64,000 bases of DNA from Cytophagales bacterium. GTDB taxonomy: Bacteria > Bacteroidota > Bacteroidia > Cytophagales > Cyclobacteriaceae. A program made the position numbers and the translations under genes. The stretch is from assembly GCA_025359125.1 (NCBI GenBank), contig JANYHI010000051.1:1-64000 (forward strand), read 5' to 3'. This document shows, piece by piece, positions 47,128 through 56,387 of this stretch. The number at the start of each line of letters is the position of its first letter. The first letter of the stretch is position 1. The notes beneath the pieces are model-generated. The model had not been told where the DNA came from and ran no database searches. It worked only from the letters and a program-made list of their open reading frames with translations.

Positions 47128-48933
47128 GTGGAGAACGAGACGAATGGCCAAATGACGGATGAGACGGTAGAGTTGGATGAAATCCGATCTTCTCAAGCAG
47201 AAATTGAACTCGTAGAAAAGCCTATTGATTATTCTACCTTTTCAAAAAAGGATTTTGTAGAATTGATTAAGGAATTATCGAAGGATGATAACATTAAAAA
47301 AGTTGATACCTCTATTAAAGAGATCAAGCCACTCTTTGACGGGATAAGAGATGCAGAAAAAAGAAAAGCACGCGAGAAATTTCTAAGTGAAGGTGGGATA
47401 GAAGATGATTTTGAATTTCGTTTGGATGAATCCGATCATCAGTTTGATGCTGCGCTAAAATTAATTAGAGATAAAAAGCAAGCTTTCTTTAAACACCTCG
47501 AAGATCAGAAAAATGAAGGTCTTCGTAAGAAAAATGAAATCTTAGAAAAACTAAGAACGTTAGTGGATGGAGAGGATTCTCCTCAGGCCTTTCACCAATT
47601 CAAAGATCTGCAACGCGATTGGAAAAATACGGGACCAGTTCCGGTAGCTCATTTAAAAACGTTGTGGGCAAATTACAATGCACTGATCGATCGGTTTTAC
47701 GATCATCGAAATATTTATTTTGAGCTGAAAGAATTAGATCGCAAGAGAAATCTGGAAGCAAAGAAGGAATTAGTATTGCGGGCAACAAAATTATCGCAAC
47801 TTGATTCTATTCAGGAGGCTGTTCGTGAGCTAAATGAACTTCATAATGAATTCAAACATATTGGGCCTGTTCCTAAAGAGGATCAGGAGGCTTTGTGGCA
47901 AAGTTTTAAAAGTGCCTCAGATGCATTGTATGTTAGAAGAGATTCTTTCGTAGCAACTTTGCAACAAGAGTTAGTAGCTAATCTTGAAAAGAAAAATCAA
48001 ATTTTAGAAGAGTCTTTATCGTACTCAGAATTTTCTTCTGATCGTATCAAAGATTGGAATCAGAAAACGAAAGATATTTTAGAGCTACAAAAAAGATGGG
48101 ATGCCATTGGTAGTATTCCCCGCTCAAAACAAAAAGATGTAAACAAGAAATTCTGGACTTCTTTTAAAACTTTCTTTCATAATAAAAGTATTTTCTTCAA
48201 GAAACTTGATGTGGAGAGAGCAAAGAATTTAATATTGAAGGAAGAACTTGTTACCAGAGCCATAGAGCTTCAAACGAGCGAGAATCCTGAGAAGACAGCA
48301 AATGAATATAAAGCACTCCAGCAAAAGTGGAAAGACATAGGACCAGTGCCTGAGAAGGTGCGTGAAAAAATTTATCAACAGTTTAAAGAAGCTTGCGATT
48401 CTTTCTTTAATCAAAGAAGGAGCGCTTCTGAGAAAGCTAATCAAGATCAGGTAATTATATTGGAACAGAAGGAGTTAGTAATTAATCAACTAACACAGCT
48501 TGCTGAAACGAAGTCGGGTACTATTCAACAGATACAGGAATTACAAAATCAATTTAATGCGTTGGGCTTTGTACCGAAGCATGCAGTGGCTTCAATCAAA
48601 TCTAGATTTAGTGAGGCGGTAAGCAAAGCCATTGGCTCGATTGATAATTTAAGTGAGAAAGACAGAGATCAAGCTGTTTTAGAAATGGAGTTGAGTGGAT
48701 TGCGCAATGATCCACAGGCTGATCGTAAACTTTTTCAAAAAGAGCAGACTATACGGAAGCATATTGTGAAAGCTGAAAATGATATTGCTGTTCTGAAAAA
48801 TAACCTCACATTCTTTGAGAGGTCGAAGAATGCAGATAAGCTGAAGGAGGAATATGGTAACAAGATAAAAGCCGCTGGCGAAGAGTTGGTTCATTTAAAA
48901 AAGCAGCTAAAAATACTAAAACAGCCCAGTTAA
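47128..48933 (+). CDS. DUF349-repeat coiled-coil protein
   Basis: The 601 residues contain about five copies of the DUF349 unit, each with a basic helix and a WxxIGPVP-like turn: DWKNTGPVPVAHLKTLW, HIGPVPKEDQEALW, WDAIGSIPRSKQKDV, WKDIGPVPEKVREKI and NALGFVPKHAVASI. A highly charged helical N-terminus precedes them. The function of the family is not established. The start is a GTG at 47128, or possibly the ATG at 47152. A TAACTTTG -7-like element lies about 50 bases upstream. Confidence 0.9.
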   Translation: MENETNGQMTDETVELDEIRSSQAEIELVEKPIDYSTFSKKDFVELIKELSKDDNIKKVDTSIKEIKPLFDGIRDAEKRKAREKFLSEGGIEDDFEFRLDESDHQFDAALKLIRDKKQAFFKHLEDQKNEGLRKKNEILEKLRTLVDGEDSPQAFHQFKDLQRDWKNTGPVPVAHLKTLWANYNALIDRFYDHRNIYFELKELDRKRNLEAKKELVLRATKLSQLDSIQEAVRELNELHNEFKHIGPVPKEDQEALWQSFKSASDALYVRRDSFVATLQQELVANLEKKNQILEESLSYSEFSSDRIKDWNQKTKDILELQKRWDAIGSIPRSKQKDVNKKFWTSFKTFFHNKSIFFKKLDVERAKNLILKEELVTRAIELQTSENPEKTANEYKALQQKWKDIGPVPEKVREKIYQQFKEACDSFFNQRRSASEKANQDQVIILEQKELVINQLTQLAETKSGTIQQIQELQNQFNALGFVPKHAVASIKSRFSEAVSKAIGSIDNLSEKDRDQAVLEMELSGLRNDPQADRKLFQKEQTIRKHIVKAENDIAVLKNNLTFFERSKNADKLKEEYGNKIKAAGEELVHLKKQLKILKQPS

Positions 48934-48937
48934 TTAC

Positions 48938-48967
48938 TTGCAGAACTAAATTCTTACAGTACTTTTG
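48938..48967 (+). promoter_or_regulatory. tRNA-Thr promoter
   Basis: TTG at 48938-48940 is followed by exactly 19 bases and TACTTTTG at 48960-48967, a full match to the Bacteroidota promoter form. The tRNA begins 13 bases after the -7 element. Confidence 0.75.
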
Positions 48968-48979
48968 CACCTCATTTAA

Positions 48980-49052
<73 letters not shown>

Positions 49053-49059
49053 CATTAAT

Positions 49060-49092
49060 AACCCTCAGAATATCGCTTCTGAGGGTTTTTTA
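49060..49092 (+). terminator. Rho-independent terminator after tRNA-Thr
   Basis: AACCCTCAGAA (49060-49070) and TTCTGAGGGTT (49077-49087) form an 11-bp perfect stem with a six-base loop, followed by TTTTATT. Confidence 0.9.
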
Positions 49093-49197
49093 TTGGATTT
49101 TATGGTAGATTGATGGGATTAGGAACGTTCATATCTCTGTGTACCAATATGTCACTTTTATGTACTGTAATTCCTTAATACTTTAAGCATGTACTTA

Positions 49198-49350
49198 TCA
49201 AACCTTCTTTCCTTGAATTACTTGCAGGATGATTGCGATGATCGCAATTACAAGAAGTACGTGAATAATTCCACCAGCACTGTATCCAACAAATCCAATT
49301 GCCCAGCTGATAATCAATATCACTGCCACGATGTACAATATATTTCTCAT
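49198..49350 (-). CDS. lmo0937-family small membrane protein
   Basis: This 50-residue protein starts MRNILYIVAVILIISWAIGF and ends VIQGKKV. It has two membrane helices joined by VGYSAGGIIH, which is the lmo0937 family pattern. These tiny proteins are common near stress genes in Bacteroidota; their role is unknown. It lies ten bases downstream of the CsbD-like gene on the same strand, so they are probably one transcript. Confidence 0.85.
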   Translation of the reverse strand: MRNILYIVAVILIISWAIGFVGYSAGGIIHVLLVIAIIAIILQVIQGKKV

Positions 49351-49360
49351 TTTTTTTAGT

Positions 49361-49549
49361 TTAAATTGCTTCTATAATTTTTTGAATTTCTTCTTTACTC
49401 TTCCCTAATTTTTTTTGTAACCTTCCGATCATTTCATCTTGCTTTCCTTCTATTAACAATAAATCGTTATCTGTAAGTATTGCAAAACTTTGCTTTAGTT
49501 TTCCTTTGGTCTTGTTCCAATTCCCCATCCATTCCATTTTATTCTCCAT
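49361..49549 (-). CDS. CsbD-family stress protein
   Basis: The 62-residue protein has WNKTKGKLKQSFAILTDNDL and GKQDEMIGRLQKKLGKSKEE, the CsbD pattern. CsbD proteins are general-stress proteins in other bacteria, of unknown biochemical role. It is the first gene of a pair with the lmo0937-type protein. CATCTTTG on the minus strand, about 45 bases upstream, is one base off a -7 element but lacks a TTG at the right distance. Confidence 0.88.
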   Translation of the reverse strand: MENKMEWMGNWNKTKGKLKQSFAILTDNDLLLIEGKQDEMIGRLQKKLGKSKEEIQKIIEAI

Positions 49550-50062
49550 AGTCTATTTTTTTAAATCTTTTTCACTGTTTTTATCTGTCAAAGATGATTA
49601 CATACTGATTTAGGAATATTGCAAACGTTGTGAGAAAAATTACATATTTCTCACATTATTAATAACTCGAGTTACCCGTTGATATGTTTTAACAGCCACA
49701 GATTACTCTGATTTCACAGATCTTACAAAAAAGTGATCTGCACCTATCTATTCTGTGGCGAAATCAATTCGTACATAAAGTTTAATTAACAAGACATTGT
49801 TTAATTAACAAGACATTATCCTCATTTTCTCGGATGTTGATTTCCTATTGGTGATTTCAATTAATTGAAGTATGTAACTTCTGTTGAGATTTTTGTAACC
49901 GATTACTTTTTTTTTGGTGCCAACTTCGGTAATGAATTACACTCACTTGTTTCGGGACAGTCTAATTTTTAAAATAAGAGTGTGCCATTTATGGAAGCTA
50001 CTGGCTGTTTTTTAGTTTAATTTTTATAGCTCTTGTATTACCTGAGGTTGTTGATGTACACT
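49550..50062 (+). other. Intergenic region left of the IS, without credible genes
   Basis: These 513 bases are AT-rich and hold no open frame with coding character, apart from a short hydrophobic frame without a start running up to the IS edge. They contain a 19-bp tandem duplication (49780-49817). The stretch TTTCGGGACAGTC near 49949 has no inverted partner on the other flank. Confidence 0.5.
49780..49817 (+). repeat. 19-bp perfect tandem duplication
   Basis: GTTTAATTAACAAGACATT occurs at 49780-49798 and again directly at 49799-49817 without a mismatch. It includes the palindrome TTAATTAA in each copy. No gene is affected. Confidence 0.9.
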
Positions 50063-50080
50063 CACTAGCCTTTTGATATT
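50063..50080 (+). repeat. IS left terminal inverted repeat
   Basis: CACTAGCCTTTTGATATT. Sixteen of 18 bases match the inverted right end. The inner two bases form part of the transposase stop codon. Confidence 0.75.
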
Positions 50081-51248
50081 ACTCAAAGATACTCAATTGG
50101 TTAGATGGTAATCGTTCTTTGTCATTTTGTTGTACTGGTTTGTCGAACAGGTTTTCAATGGGTGATTTATCAAACACGTTGATGCTGATCACCTGCAATA
50201 TTTCATAAAGTGTTTGGTGAAGGCCAAATCTTTTTTTGGCTATGGCTACTATAACATAAGAGCAGATCGCAATCCAAATTTGTGTTTTCACTGCGTTGGC
50301 CGATGTGCCCCAAAAGGATTTTATTTTCAGGTGTTGCTTTATCCATTTGAAGAACAATTCTATTTTCCATCGATGCTTGTAGAGCAGTGCTATATCGGTT
50401 GGTTTGCATTCAAAATTATTCGTTAAGAATACCAGCTCAATATTGTTTTCGATATCCAGGAATTTAATGCGACTCAAGTGGATGGGATAATCTTTCGAAG
50501 AATAATAGTTGCTCAGTTTAATAGTTTGGTCACACAATACATGTTCGCTTTTATTTACCGTATCAGATTTGACTCGGTTAAAATGGAGGTTGTCTTTGGC
50601 GCGGATAACGAAGAAAGCACCCGAGGTATGGATGCGGTACAATCGTTCAAAATCCGTGTATCCGCGGTCTAAAACGTAGAAACCGTCCGTTTGAAAAGAC
50701 ATCAGGTCAAGAACATTTACTTCGTGAACTTTGCCGGTGGTGATGTAGATAAATTCTGGAATGCCTGTCTTAACGTTCAGTTGGGTGTGCAGTTTGATGG
50801 CTGCTTTTGTGGTTCTGAATTTTGCCCAACTAAAAACCGATAGGCACATATCAATAACGGTAGCATCAATGGCAAATACGTCATTGGTCAATTCTACTTC
50901 ACCCTGATCATCCACATAGAGTTGTTTGGCCTGTGCGATCAAGACCATTGCCAAGTCAGCAAATATTTTCCAGTCTCGTTTTTCATTTGCTTTGGATAAC
51001 GTGCTGAGTGAGACGGCTTCACCAATGCCTAAATGATAGAGCTTATCAGCGTTGGCTGAAAGGCAAAGCATCGTATCGCTCAAACTTTCGCGATGAGTAA
51101 GTTGGCCGAATACCATGCAAAGAAATTGCCTCCAACAAGTGAAGTTCTTTACCTTATAATTACCATTGTAACGCTTAACACAAGTGCTAAAACTGGTAGA
51201 TGAGATTAATGACAGTAATTGAGAGAAAATAAATTTGCCTGTATTCAT
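50079..51248 (-). CDS. IS4-family DDE transposase
   Basis: The 389-residue protein has an N-terminal DUF4372-type domain (FIFSQLLSLISSTSFSTCVK) and an RNase H-like DDE domain: Asp128 in VFAIDATVID, Asp194 in FYVLDRGYTDF, and Glu297 in the YKHRWKIELFFKWIK motif, where Y290, R293, E297 and K304 fit the IS4 signature Y-(2)-R-(3)-E-(6)-K. All catalytic residues are present and the frame is intact, so it may be active. Its ATG comes directly after a hairpin, and its stop codon overlaps the left terminal repeat. Confidence 0.94.
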   Translation of the reverse strand: MNTGKFIFSQLLSLISSTSFSTCVKRYNGNYKVKNFTCWRQFLCMVFGQLTHRESLSDTMLCLSANADKLYHLGIGEAVSLSTLSKANEKRDWKIFADLAMVLIAQAKQLYVDDQGEVELTNDVFAIDATVIDMCLSVFSWAKFRTTKAAIKLHTQLNVKTGIPEFIYITTGKVHEVNVLDLMSFQTDGFYVLDRGYTDFERLYRIHTSGAFFVIRAKDNLHFNRVKSDTVNKSEHVLCDQTIKLSNYYSSKDYPIHLSRIKFLDIENNIELVFLTNNFECKPTDIALLYKHRWKIELFFKWIKQHLKIKSFWGTSANAVKTQIWIAICSYVIVAIAKKRFGLHQTLYEILQVISINVFDKSPIENLFDKPVQQNDKERLPSNQLSIFE

Positions 51249-51271
51249 AATGTGTTTATATTGAACACATT
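51249..51271 (-). promoter_or_regulatory. Hairpin at the transposase translation start
   Basis: On the minus strand, AATGTGTT and AACACATT form a perfect 8-bp stem with a seven-base loop, and the ATG follows immediately. Hairpins over the start of transposase mRNA limit translation from outside transcripts in IS10, IS50 and IS231; a similar role here is inferred. Confidence 0.5.
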
Positions 51272-51365
51272 ACAAAATTTTAAGATCAATTATTTTCAAA
51301 TCGTCTTAGGCACAAAATCCCTGTAACTACAATTCAATCAATGACTTGAATGAATAATTTTATTG

Positions 51366-51383
51366 AATATCAAAACACTAGTG
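51366..51383 (-). repeat. IS right terminal inverted repeat
   Basis: On the minus strand CACTAGTGTTTTGATATT, matching the left end at 16 of 18 positions. It lies 118 bases from the transposase start. Confidence 0.75.
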
Positions 51384-51495
51384 TCTTCAAATTACAATAG
51401 TTGATGAAATCGAAAAAGGGCATCTCAACAACAAACAACCAAAAGATACTGCATCTAAGGCACGGTACTATTTTGGCATAGTTACAAAAACATGA
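51384..51495 (+). pseudogene. Possible 3' gene remnant abutting the IS
   Basis: From the base after the right terminal repeat, a frame is open for 36 codons to a TGA at 51493-51495; it contains ITIVDEIEKGHLNN and KARYYFGIVTKT. It has no start and meets a stop inside the IS end. Residue composition is coding-like, so it may be the tail of a gene cut by the insertion. I found no convincing matching 5' part on the left flank, and the family is not recognised. Confidence 0.3.
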
Positions 51496-51625
51496 AACTT
51501 TGGATTGGGAAAAGTCAAACGCCCATTATAATTAAGAATTCGGAGATGGACAGAATTCATTCTTTTATACAATCAAAGACAACCTCACTCGGCCTTGAAA
51601 ATAAAAACATCAGATCAGAGTTCAT

Positions 51626-51663
51626 AAAACAAAAATCCCGGTCACCTATGGCAACCAGGATTT
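51626..51663 (-). terminator. Terminator of the rplU-rpmA operon
   Basis: On the minus strand, AAATCC-T-GGT pairs with ACC-G-GGATTT around a loop containing CCATAGG (51633-51663), followed by TTGTTTT. It lies 51 bases after the rpmA stop. Confidence 0.65.
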
Positions 51664-51714
51664 ACTTGAAAACTATCACCCTATTTTAGGGCTATTTTTA
51701 TTAATACCAAAATA

Positions 51715-51972
51715 TTATGCCTCTGCAACGACAGAAACAAATGATTTGTCTGCTTTTCCTTTTTTGAAAACTACTATTCCAGGGATCAGTGCAAAAAGTG
51801 TGTGGTCTTTGCCCATTCCTACGTTTCTACCTGGGTGGTGCTTAGTACCACGTTGGCGAACAATAATATTGCCTCCAATTACTTTTTGGCCACCAAAGAT
51901 TTTGATGCCTAATCGCTTACTTTCGGATTCGCGGCCGTTTTTTACTTTGCCTTCTCCTTTTTTATGTGCCAT
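51715..51972 (-). CDS. rpmA: 50S ribosomal protein L27
   Basis: The 85 residues match L27: [39 protein letters not shown] and [19 protein letters not shown]27 reaches into the peptidyl transferase centre. The N-terminus begins directly at MAHKK, with no Firmicutes-type cleaved extension. It follows rplU by 44 bases in one operon. Confidence 0.98.
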   Translation of the reverse strand: MAHKKGEGKVKNGRESESKRLGIKIFGGQKVIGGNIIVRQRGTKHHPGRNVGMGKDHTLFALIPGIVVFKKGKADKSFVSVVAEA

Positions 51973-52016
51973 TTGGTAGTTCTTAGTTGTTAATTAATAG
52001 TTATTGAATTCAATGT

Positions 52017-52325
52017 TTATCCAATGCTCTCAATCTGAACTTTTGTGAATTGCTCGCGATGACCGTTGCGCTTAGCGTAACCTTTTCTTCGTTTCTTTTT
52101 AAACACAATAACTTTATCACCTTTTACGTGCTCTAATATCTTACCCGATACTTTCACGCCTTTTACAGTAGGGGCGCCAACTTCTACACTGCCATCATTA
52201 TCCGTAAGAAGGACTTTGTCAAAAGAAACAGATGCTCCTGCTTCTCCGTCCATCTTAGGGGCGTAGATATATTGGTCTTTAGCCACTTTGAACTGCTTTC
52301 CTGCGATGTCTACAATTGCGTACAT
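52017..52325 (-). CDS. rplU: 50S ribosomal protein L21
   Basis: The 102 residues match L21 (MYAIVDIAGKQFKVAKDQ, KVLLTDNDGSVEVGAPTV, KKRRKGYAKRNGHREQFT). L21 binds 23S rRNA. It is the first gene of the rplU-rpmA operon and has a consensus promoter 26 bases upstream. Confidence 0.98.
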   Translation of the reverse strand: MYAIVDIAGKQFKVAKDQYIYAPKMDGEAGASVSFDKVLLTDNDGSVEVGAPTVKGVKVSGKILEHVKGDKVIVFKKKRRKGYAKRNGHREQFTKVQIESIG

Positions 52326-52350
52326 GCTTGTTATTTTAAAAATTGGATCG

Positions 52351-52380
52351 CAAAGATAAGGCTAGACAATAGAAAAACAA
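52351..52380 (-). promoter_or_regulatory. rplU-rpmA promoter
   Basis: On the minus strand, TTG (52380-52378), 19 bases, TATCTTTG (52358-52351): a full match to the Bacteroidota form. Transcription would start near 52344, 19 bases before the rplU ATG. Confidence 0.8.
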
Positions 52381-52790
52381 GAGGTTAAGGCAAAATACCT
52401 CTATTTAACATGTAAATGCTCATTTAAATGTAAATCAACACCTCTTTATAGCCAATTTCAATCGATACACAAAGGGTTTTGCCATTAATAAATTTTCAAT
52501 TTTTTTTTATTTAAGAAGTCACTTTGCATTATTTCTTTAAGTGAGTGATAATGAAAACCTTTCGTATGCACATCGCATTGTTATCTGAAATTTTCATTGC
52601 GTTTTGATCATTTTAGTCTTTTGTAATTCTCTCTTTGATTTAAGTTATTTGTTGATGTGGCTCAAAAAAGTTTTTGTCTCATCACAAAGTCTGACTTGTC
52701 CCAATAACTATTTAAAGAAATTCGAGTTTTAAAAAATTTATACGGGATTTTTAACCTCTTTATCAAACAACCTAACACCCTAAACTAAAA
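52381..52790 (+). other. Long AT-rich leader region of nrdB
   Basis: About 410 bases separate the rplU promoter from nrdB. I found no TAnnTTTG element in proper position and no clear NrdR box. A tiny frame at 52551-52607 would encode MKTFRMHIALLSEIFIAF, but nothing supports its translation. The length suggests that nrdB control elements lie here. Confidence 0.4.
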
Positions 52791-53780
52791 ATGGCCATTT
52801 CTATACAAGAAGAACCAATCTTAAAAGAGAATAAAGATCGTTTCGTTCTCTTCCCCATTCGCCAACACGACATCTGGAAGTATTACAAACAAGCAGAAGC
52901 TAGTTTCTGGACAGCCGAAGAGATTGACTTAGGGCAAGACATGAAGGATTGGTTGAATTTAAACGATGGCGAGCGGCATTTCATCACTCACGTGCTCGCT
53001 TTCTTTGCCGCCAGCGATGGGATTGTAAACGAAAACTTGGCAGAGCACTTTATTAGTGAAGTACAATATACGGAAGCCAAGTTTTTCTATGGTTTTCAAA
53101 TTGCCATCGAGAACATCCACTCCGAGACTTACTCCTTATTGATAGACACCTACGTAAAAGATGCCAAAGAAAAAGATAAACTTTTCCACGCCATCGAAAC
53201 GATGGATTGCGTAAAGAAAAAAGCCGACTGGGCATTGCGTTGGATTAACAATGGAAGTTTTCAAGAACGCTTGGTTGCATTTGCGGCCGTAGAAGGGATT
53301 TTCTTTTCAGGATCTTTCTGTTCCATTTTTTGGATGAAGAAGCGCGGCCTCATGCCCGGCTTAACCTTCTCTAACGAGTTGATCTCTCGCGATGAAGGTT
53401 TGCATTGCGATTTTGCTTGCCATTTGTATACCAAGCACGTGGTGAACAAACTACCAGAAGAGCGTGTGATCGAAATCATCAAAGATGCCGTTGAGATAGA
53501 AAAAGAATTTGTGACAGACGCCTTGCCCGTGAATTTAATTGGTATGAACGCAGCCCAAATGCGTCAGTATATTGAATTTGTGGCTGATCGCTTACTGGAT
53601 GAATTGGTTGGCAAGAAAATTTACAGAGCTACCAACCCATTTGATTTTATGGATATGATTTCGTTGCGCGGAAAAACCAATTTCTTTGAGAAGAGAGTGG
53701 CAGAATATCAAAAAGCTGGCGTGATGAACAGCATGGAAAAAGAAACTTCGCCAAAGTTTTCACTCAATGAAGATTTTTGA
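52791..53780 (+). CDS. nrdB: Ribonucleotide reductase class Ia, small subunit
   Basis: The 329-residue protein keeps the di-iron ligands and the tyrosyl radical site: the ENIHSETY motif supplies a Glu (106), His (109) and the radical Tyr (113), and [14 protein letters not shown] supplies the second Glu and His. It lacks an N-terminal ATP-cone. With NrdA it makes deoxyribonucleotides aerobically. Gene order is nrdB then nrdA, 59 bases apart, the reverse of E. coli. Confidence 0.97.
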   Translation: MAISIQEEPILKENKDRFVLFPIRQHDIWKYYKQAEASFWTAEEIDLGQDMKDWLNLNDGERHFITHVLAFFAASDGIVNENLAEHFISEVQYTEAKFFYGFQIAIENIHSETYSLLIDTYVKDAKEKDKLFHAIETMDCVKKKADWALRWINNGSFQERLVAFAAVEGIFFSGSFCSIFWMKKRGLMPGLTFSNELISRDEGLHCDFACHLYTKHVVNKLPEERVIEIIKDAVEIEKEFVTDALPVNLIGMNAAQMRQYIEFVADRLLDELVGKKIYRATNPFDFMDMISLRGKTNFFEKRVAEYQKAGVMNSMEKETSPKFSLNEDF

Positions 53781-53839
53781 TACATTCGTTCACCTATTTT
53801 TTAAACTAGATTTTTACAACCCTTATACAATTTATTAAC

Positions 53840-56302
53840 ATGCTTGTATTAAAACGTGACGGACACCGGGAGTCCGTAAAGTTTGACAAAATCACTGCCC
53901 GTATAGAAAAACTCTGCTATGGTTTAGATTCCAACTTTGTCAACCCGGTAGAGGTAGCGATGAAAGTGATTAATGGTCTATATGACGGTGTTTCCACCAT
54001 AGAACTGGACAACCTAGCTGCGGAAATTGCCGCTTCGTTAACAACCAGGCATCCTGATTTCGCCAAGCTGGCAGCGCGCATTGCCGTTTCTAACCTTCAC
54101 AAAGTAACAAGCAAGTCCTTCTCTAACACGATGAAGCGACTATACACTTACGTGGATCCAAAGACAGGCCAAAACGCACCGTTAATTTCAAAAGAAACCT
54201 GGAAGGTAATTCATGAAAACGCAGCCGAGCTAGACGAAGCCGTTTTGTATGATCGCGATTTCAGCTACGACTTCTTTGGTTTCAAAACCTTAGAACGCTC
54301 CTATCTAATGAAGATCGATGGTAAAGTAGTAGAACGCCCGCAACATCTCTTAATGAGAGTGGCGATCGGTATACATGGAGAAGATATTCCAGCAGCCATC
54401 GAAACGTATAATTTGATGTCCGAAAAGTGGTTTACCCACGCTACTCCTACATTATTTAATGCCGGCACACCCAAGCCTCAACTTTCGTCTTGCTTTTTGC
54501 TTACGATGAAAGACGATAGCATCGATGGCATTTACGATACCCTAAAACAAACCGCCAAGATTTCTCAATCTGCCGGTGGCATTGGCCTTAGCATTCACAA
54601 TGTGCGTGCAAAGGGTTCTTATATTAAAGGAACAGGCGGAACATCAAACGGTATTGTGCCGATGTTGAGAAACTTCGACATGACGGCTCGTTATGTCGAT
54701 CAAGGAGGTGGCAAGCGCAAAGGGAGCTTTGCCATTTATTTAGAACCTTGGCATGCCGATGTTTTTGATTTTCTTGAGTTAAAGAAAAATCATGGCAAAG
54801 AAGAAATGCGGGCGCGTGATCTTTTCTACGCCATGTGGATTCCAGATTTGTTTATGAAGCGCATTGAAGACAACGAGATGTGGTCTTTATTTTGCCCGAA
54901 CGAAGCCCCCGGATTAGCTGATTGTTGGGGAGAAGATTTCGAGCGCTTATATGAAAAGTATGAGAAAGAAGGAAAATTTCGTAAGCAAGTAAAAGCACAA
55001 GATCTATGGTTCGAAATTCTGGAAGCACAGATTGAAACTGGAACGCCTTATATGCTTTACAAAGATGCTGCAAATCGCAAATCAAACCAAAAGCATTTAG
55101 GCACTATTAAGTCAAGCAACCTGTGCACAGAAATTATTGAGTACACATCGCCTGATGAAGTAGCAGTATGTAATCTGGCTTCTATCGCATTGCCCAAGTT
55201 TGTAACAGAAGACGGAAAATTCGATCACCAAAAATTGTATGAGATCACCAAAGTGATTACTCGTAATTTAAATAAGGTGATTGATGTTAATTATTACCCA
55301 GTAATCGAGGCTAAGAACTCTAACATGCGCCACCGCCCAATTGGTATTGGTGTGCAAGGATTGGCGGATGCTTTTATCTTGTTGCGTATGCCATTCGACT
55401 CTCCTGAAGCAAGAGGGCTCAACACAGATATACACGAAACGATCTACTTCGCAGCCATGGAAGCTTCTATGGAACTGGCGAAGAAAGACGGATCTTATGA
55501 ATCATTCAAAGGCTCACCGATATCTAAAGGAATATTCCAATTTGATATGTGGGGAGTAACTCCTACCTCTGGAAGATGGGATTGGGCGAAGTTAAAGCAA
55601 GAGGTAAAACAAAATGGCGCACGCAACTCTTTGTTGTTAGCTCCAATGCCTACGGCTTCTACTTCTCAAATATTAGGGAACAATGAATGCTTCGAGCCTT
55701 ATACTTCAAATGTTTATACCCGTAGAACTTTGTCAGGAGAATTTATTATTGCCAACAAGCACTTAATGAAAGACTTGATTTCGCTCGGCTTATGGAGTGA
55801 AACCATGCGCCAAAAATTGATTTCAACTAATGGTTCTGTACAGGCTATTCCTGAAATTCCGCAGAATATAAAGGACATCTACAAAACAGTTTGGGAGATT
55901 TCTCAGAAGTCAATCATTGACATGAGTGCCGACCGCGGAGCTTACATCTGCCAGAGTCAGAGCTTAAATATTCACTTAACTGATCCAAACTTTGGTAAGT
56001 TAACTTCAATGCATTTTTACGCATGGAAGAAAGGATTGAAGACAGGCATGTACTACCTGCGTTCTACTGCTGCTGCTGATGCGATCAAGTTCACGCTCGA
56101 TAAATCAGCTATTCAGGAGCCAACAGTGGCTGCGGCAAGCATGGTCGTGAGTGATTCTGTAGCCCCTGCGCAGCCAATAATGGCAGAGACACAACAGGCT
56201 ATTCCATATGAGCAAACAACTTTAACTAGCTACGAACAGAATCGGGCAGATATGGCTTGCTCTCTGGATAACCCAGATGCTTGTGAAGCTTGTGGAAGTT
56301 GA
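53840..56302 (+). CDS. nrdA: Ribonucleotide reductase class Ia, large subunit
   Basis: The 820-residue protein starts with an ATP-cone ([20 protein letters not shown], about 1-90), the allosteric activity site. The catalytic barrel contains [30 protein letters not shown], the NLCTEI motif with the thiyl-radical Cys and Glu, and [20 protein letters not shown]. The last residues, [14 protein letters not shown], hold the C-terminal cysteine pair that takes electrons from thioredoxin. A variable Ala/Pro/Gln-rich linker precedes this tail. A strong terminator follows. Confidence 0.98.
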   Translation: MLVLKRDGHRESVKFDKITARIEKLCYGLDSNFVNPVEVAMKVINGLYDGVSTIELDNLAAEIAASLTTRHPDFAKLAARIAVSNLHKVTSKSFSNTMKRLYTYVDPKTGQNAPLISKETWKVIHENAAELDEAVLYDRDFSYDFFGFKTLERSYLMKIDGKVVERPQHLLMRVAIGIHGEDIPAAIETYNLMSEKWFTHATPTLFNAGTPKPQLSSCFLLTMKDDSIDGIYDTLKQTAKISQSAGGIGLSIHNVRAKGSYIKGTGGTSNGIVPMLRNFDMTARYVDQGGGKRKGSFAIYLEPWHADVFDFLELKKNHGKEEMRARDLFYAMWIPDLFMKRIEDNEMWSLFCPNEAPGLADCWGEDFERLYEKYEKEGKFRKQVKAQDLWFEILEAQIETGTPYMLYKDAANRKSNQKHLGTIKSSNLCTEIIEYTSPDEVAVCNLASIALPKFVTEDGKFDHQKLYEITKVITRNLNKVIDVNYYPVIEAKNSNMRHRPIGIGVQGLADAFILLRMPFDSPEARGLNTDIHETIYFAAMEASMELAKKDGSYESFKGSPISKGIFQFDMWGVTPTSGRWDWAKLKQEVKQNGARNSLLLAPMPTASTSQILGNNECFEPYTSNVYTRRTLSGEFIIANKHLMKDLISLGLWSETMRQKLISTNGSVQAIPEIPQNIKDIYKTVWEISQKSIIDMSADRGAYICQSQSLNIHLTDPNFGKLTSMHFYAWKKGLKTGMYYLRSTAAADAIKFTLDKSAIQEPTVAAASMVVSDSVAPAQPIMAETQQAIPYEQTTLTSYEQNRADMACSLDNPDACEACGS

Positions 56303-56330
56303 TATAAGAAGTCAGGATTAGGAGATAAAT

Positions 56331-56359
56331 AAAAACCCGGTGATGAGCCGGGTTTTTTG
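56331..56359 (+). terminator. Bidirectional terminator between nrdA and the DUF3127 gene
   Basis: AAACCCGG (56333-56340) and CCGGGTTT (56348-56355) form an 8-bp stem with a seven-base loop. A T-run follows on the plus strand and an A-run precedes it, so it can serve both converging genes. Confidence 0.88.
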
Positions 56360-56387
56360 TTTCTGATCAATTTTATTGGGTTGATCT

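Larger units (their letters stand above)
50063..51383 (-). mobile_element. IS4-family insertion sequence, 1321 bp
   Basis: The element is bounded by 18-bp terminal inverted repeats differing at two positions: CACTAGCCTTTTGATATT at 50063-50080 and the complement of CACTAGTGTTTTGATATT at 51366-51383. It holds one intact DDE transposase gene. The length fits IS4-family elements. I see no target-site duplication (left flank ends GATGTACACT, right flank begins TCTTCAAATT), which suggests an old insertion or a later rearrangement. Confidence 0.8.

Noticed and set aside
49940..49965. TTTCGGGACAGTC as an IS end
   Set aside because: No inverted partner was found on the right flank, whereas CACTAGxxTTTTGATATT occurs inverted on both sides of the transposase gene.
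51492..51689. 65-residue open frame between the IS and rpmA
   Set aside because: It runs through the rplU-rpmA terminator hairpin and has no recognisable motif.
52551..52607. 18-codon leader peptide upstream of nrdB
   Set aside because: Only an ATG-to-stop frame by chance length; no conservation or start signal to support it.
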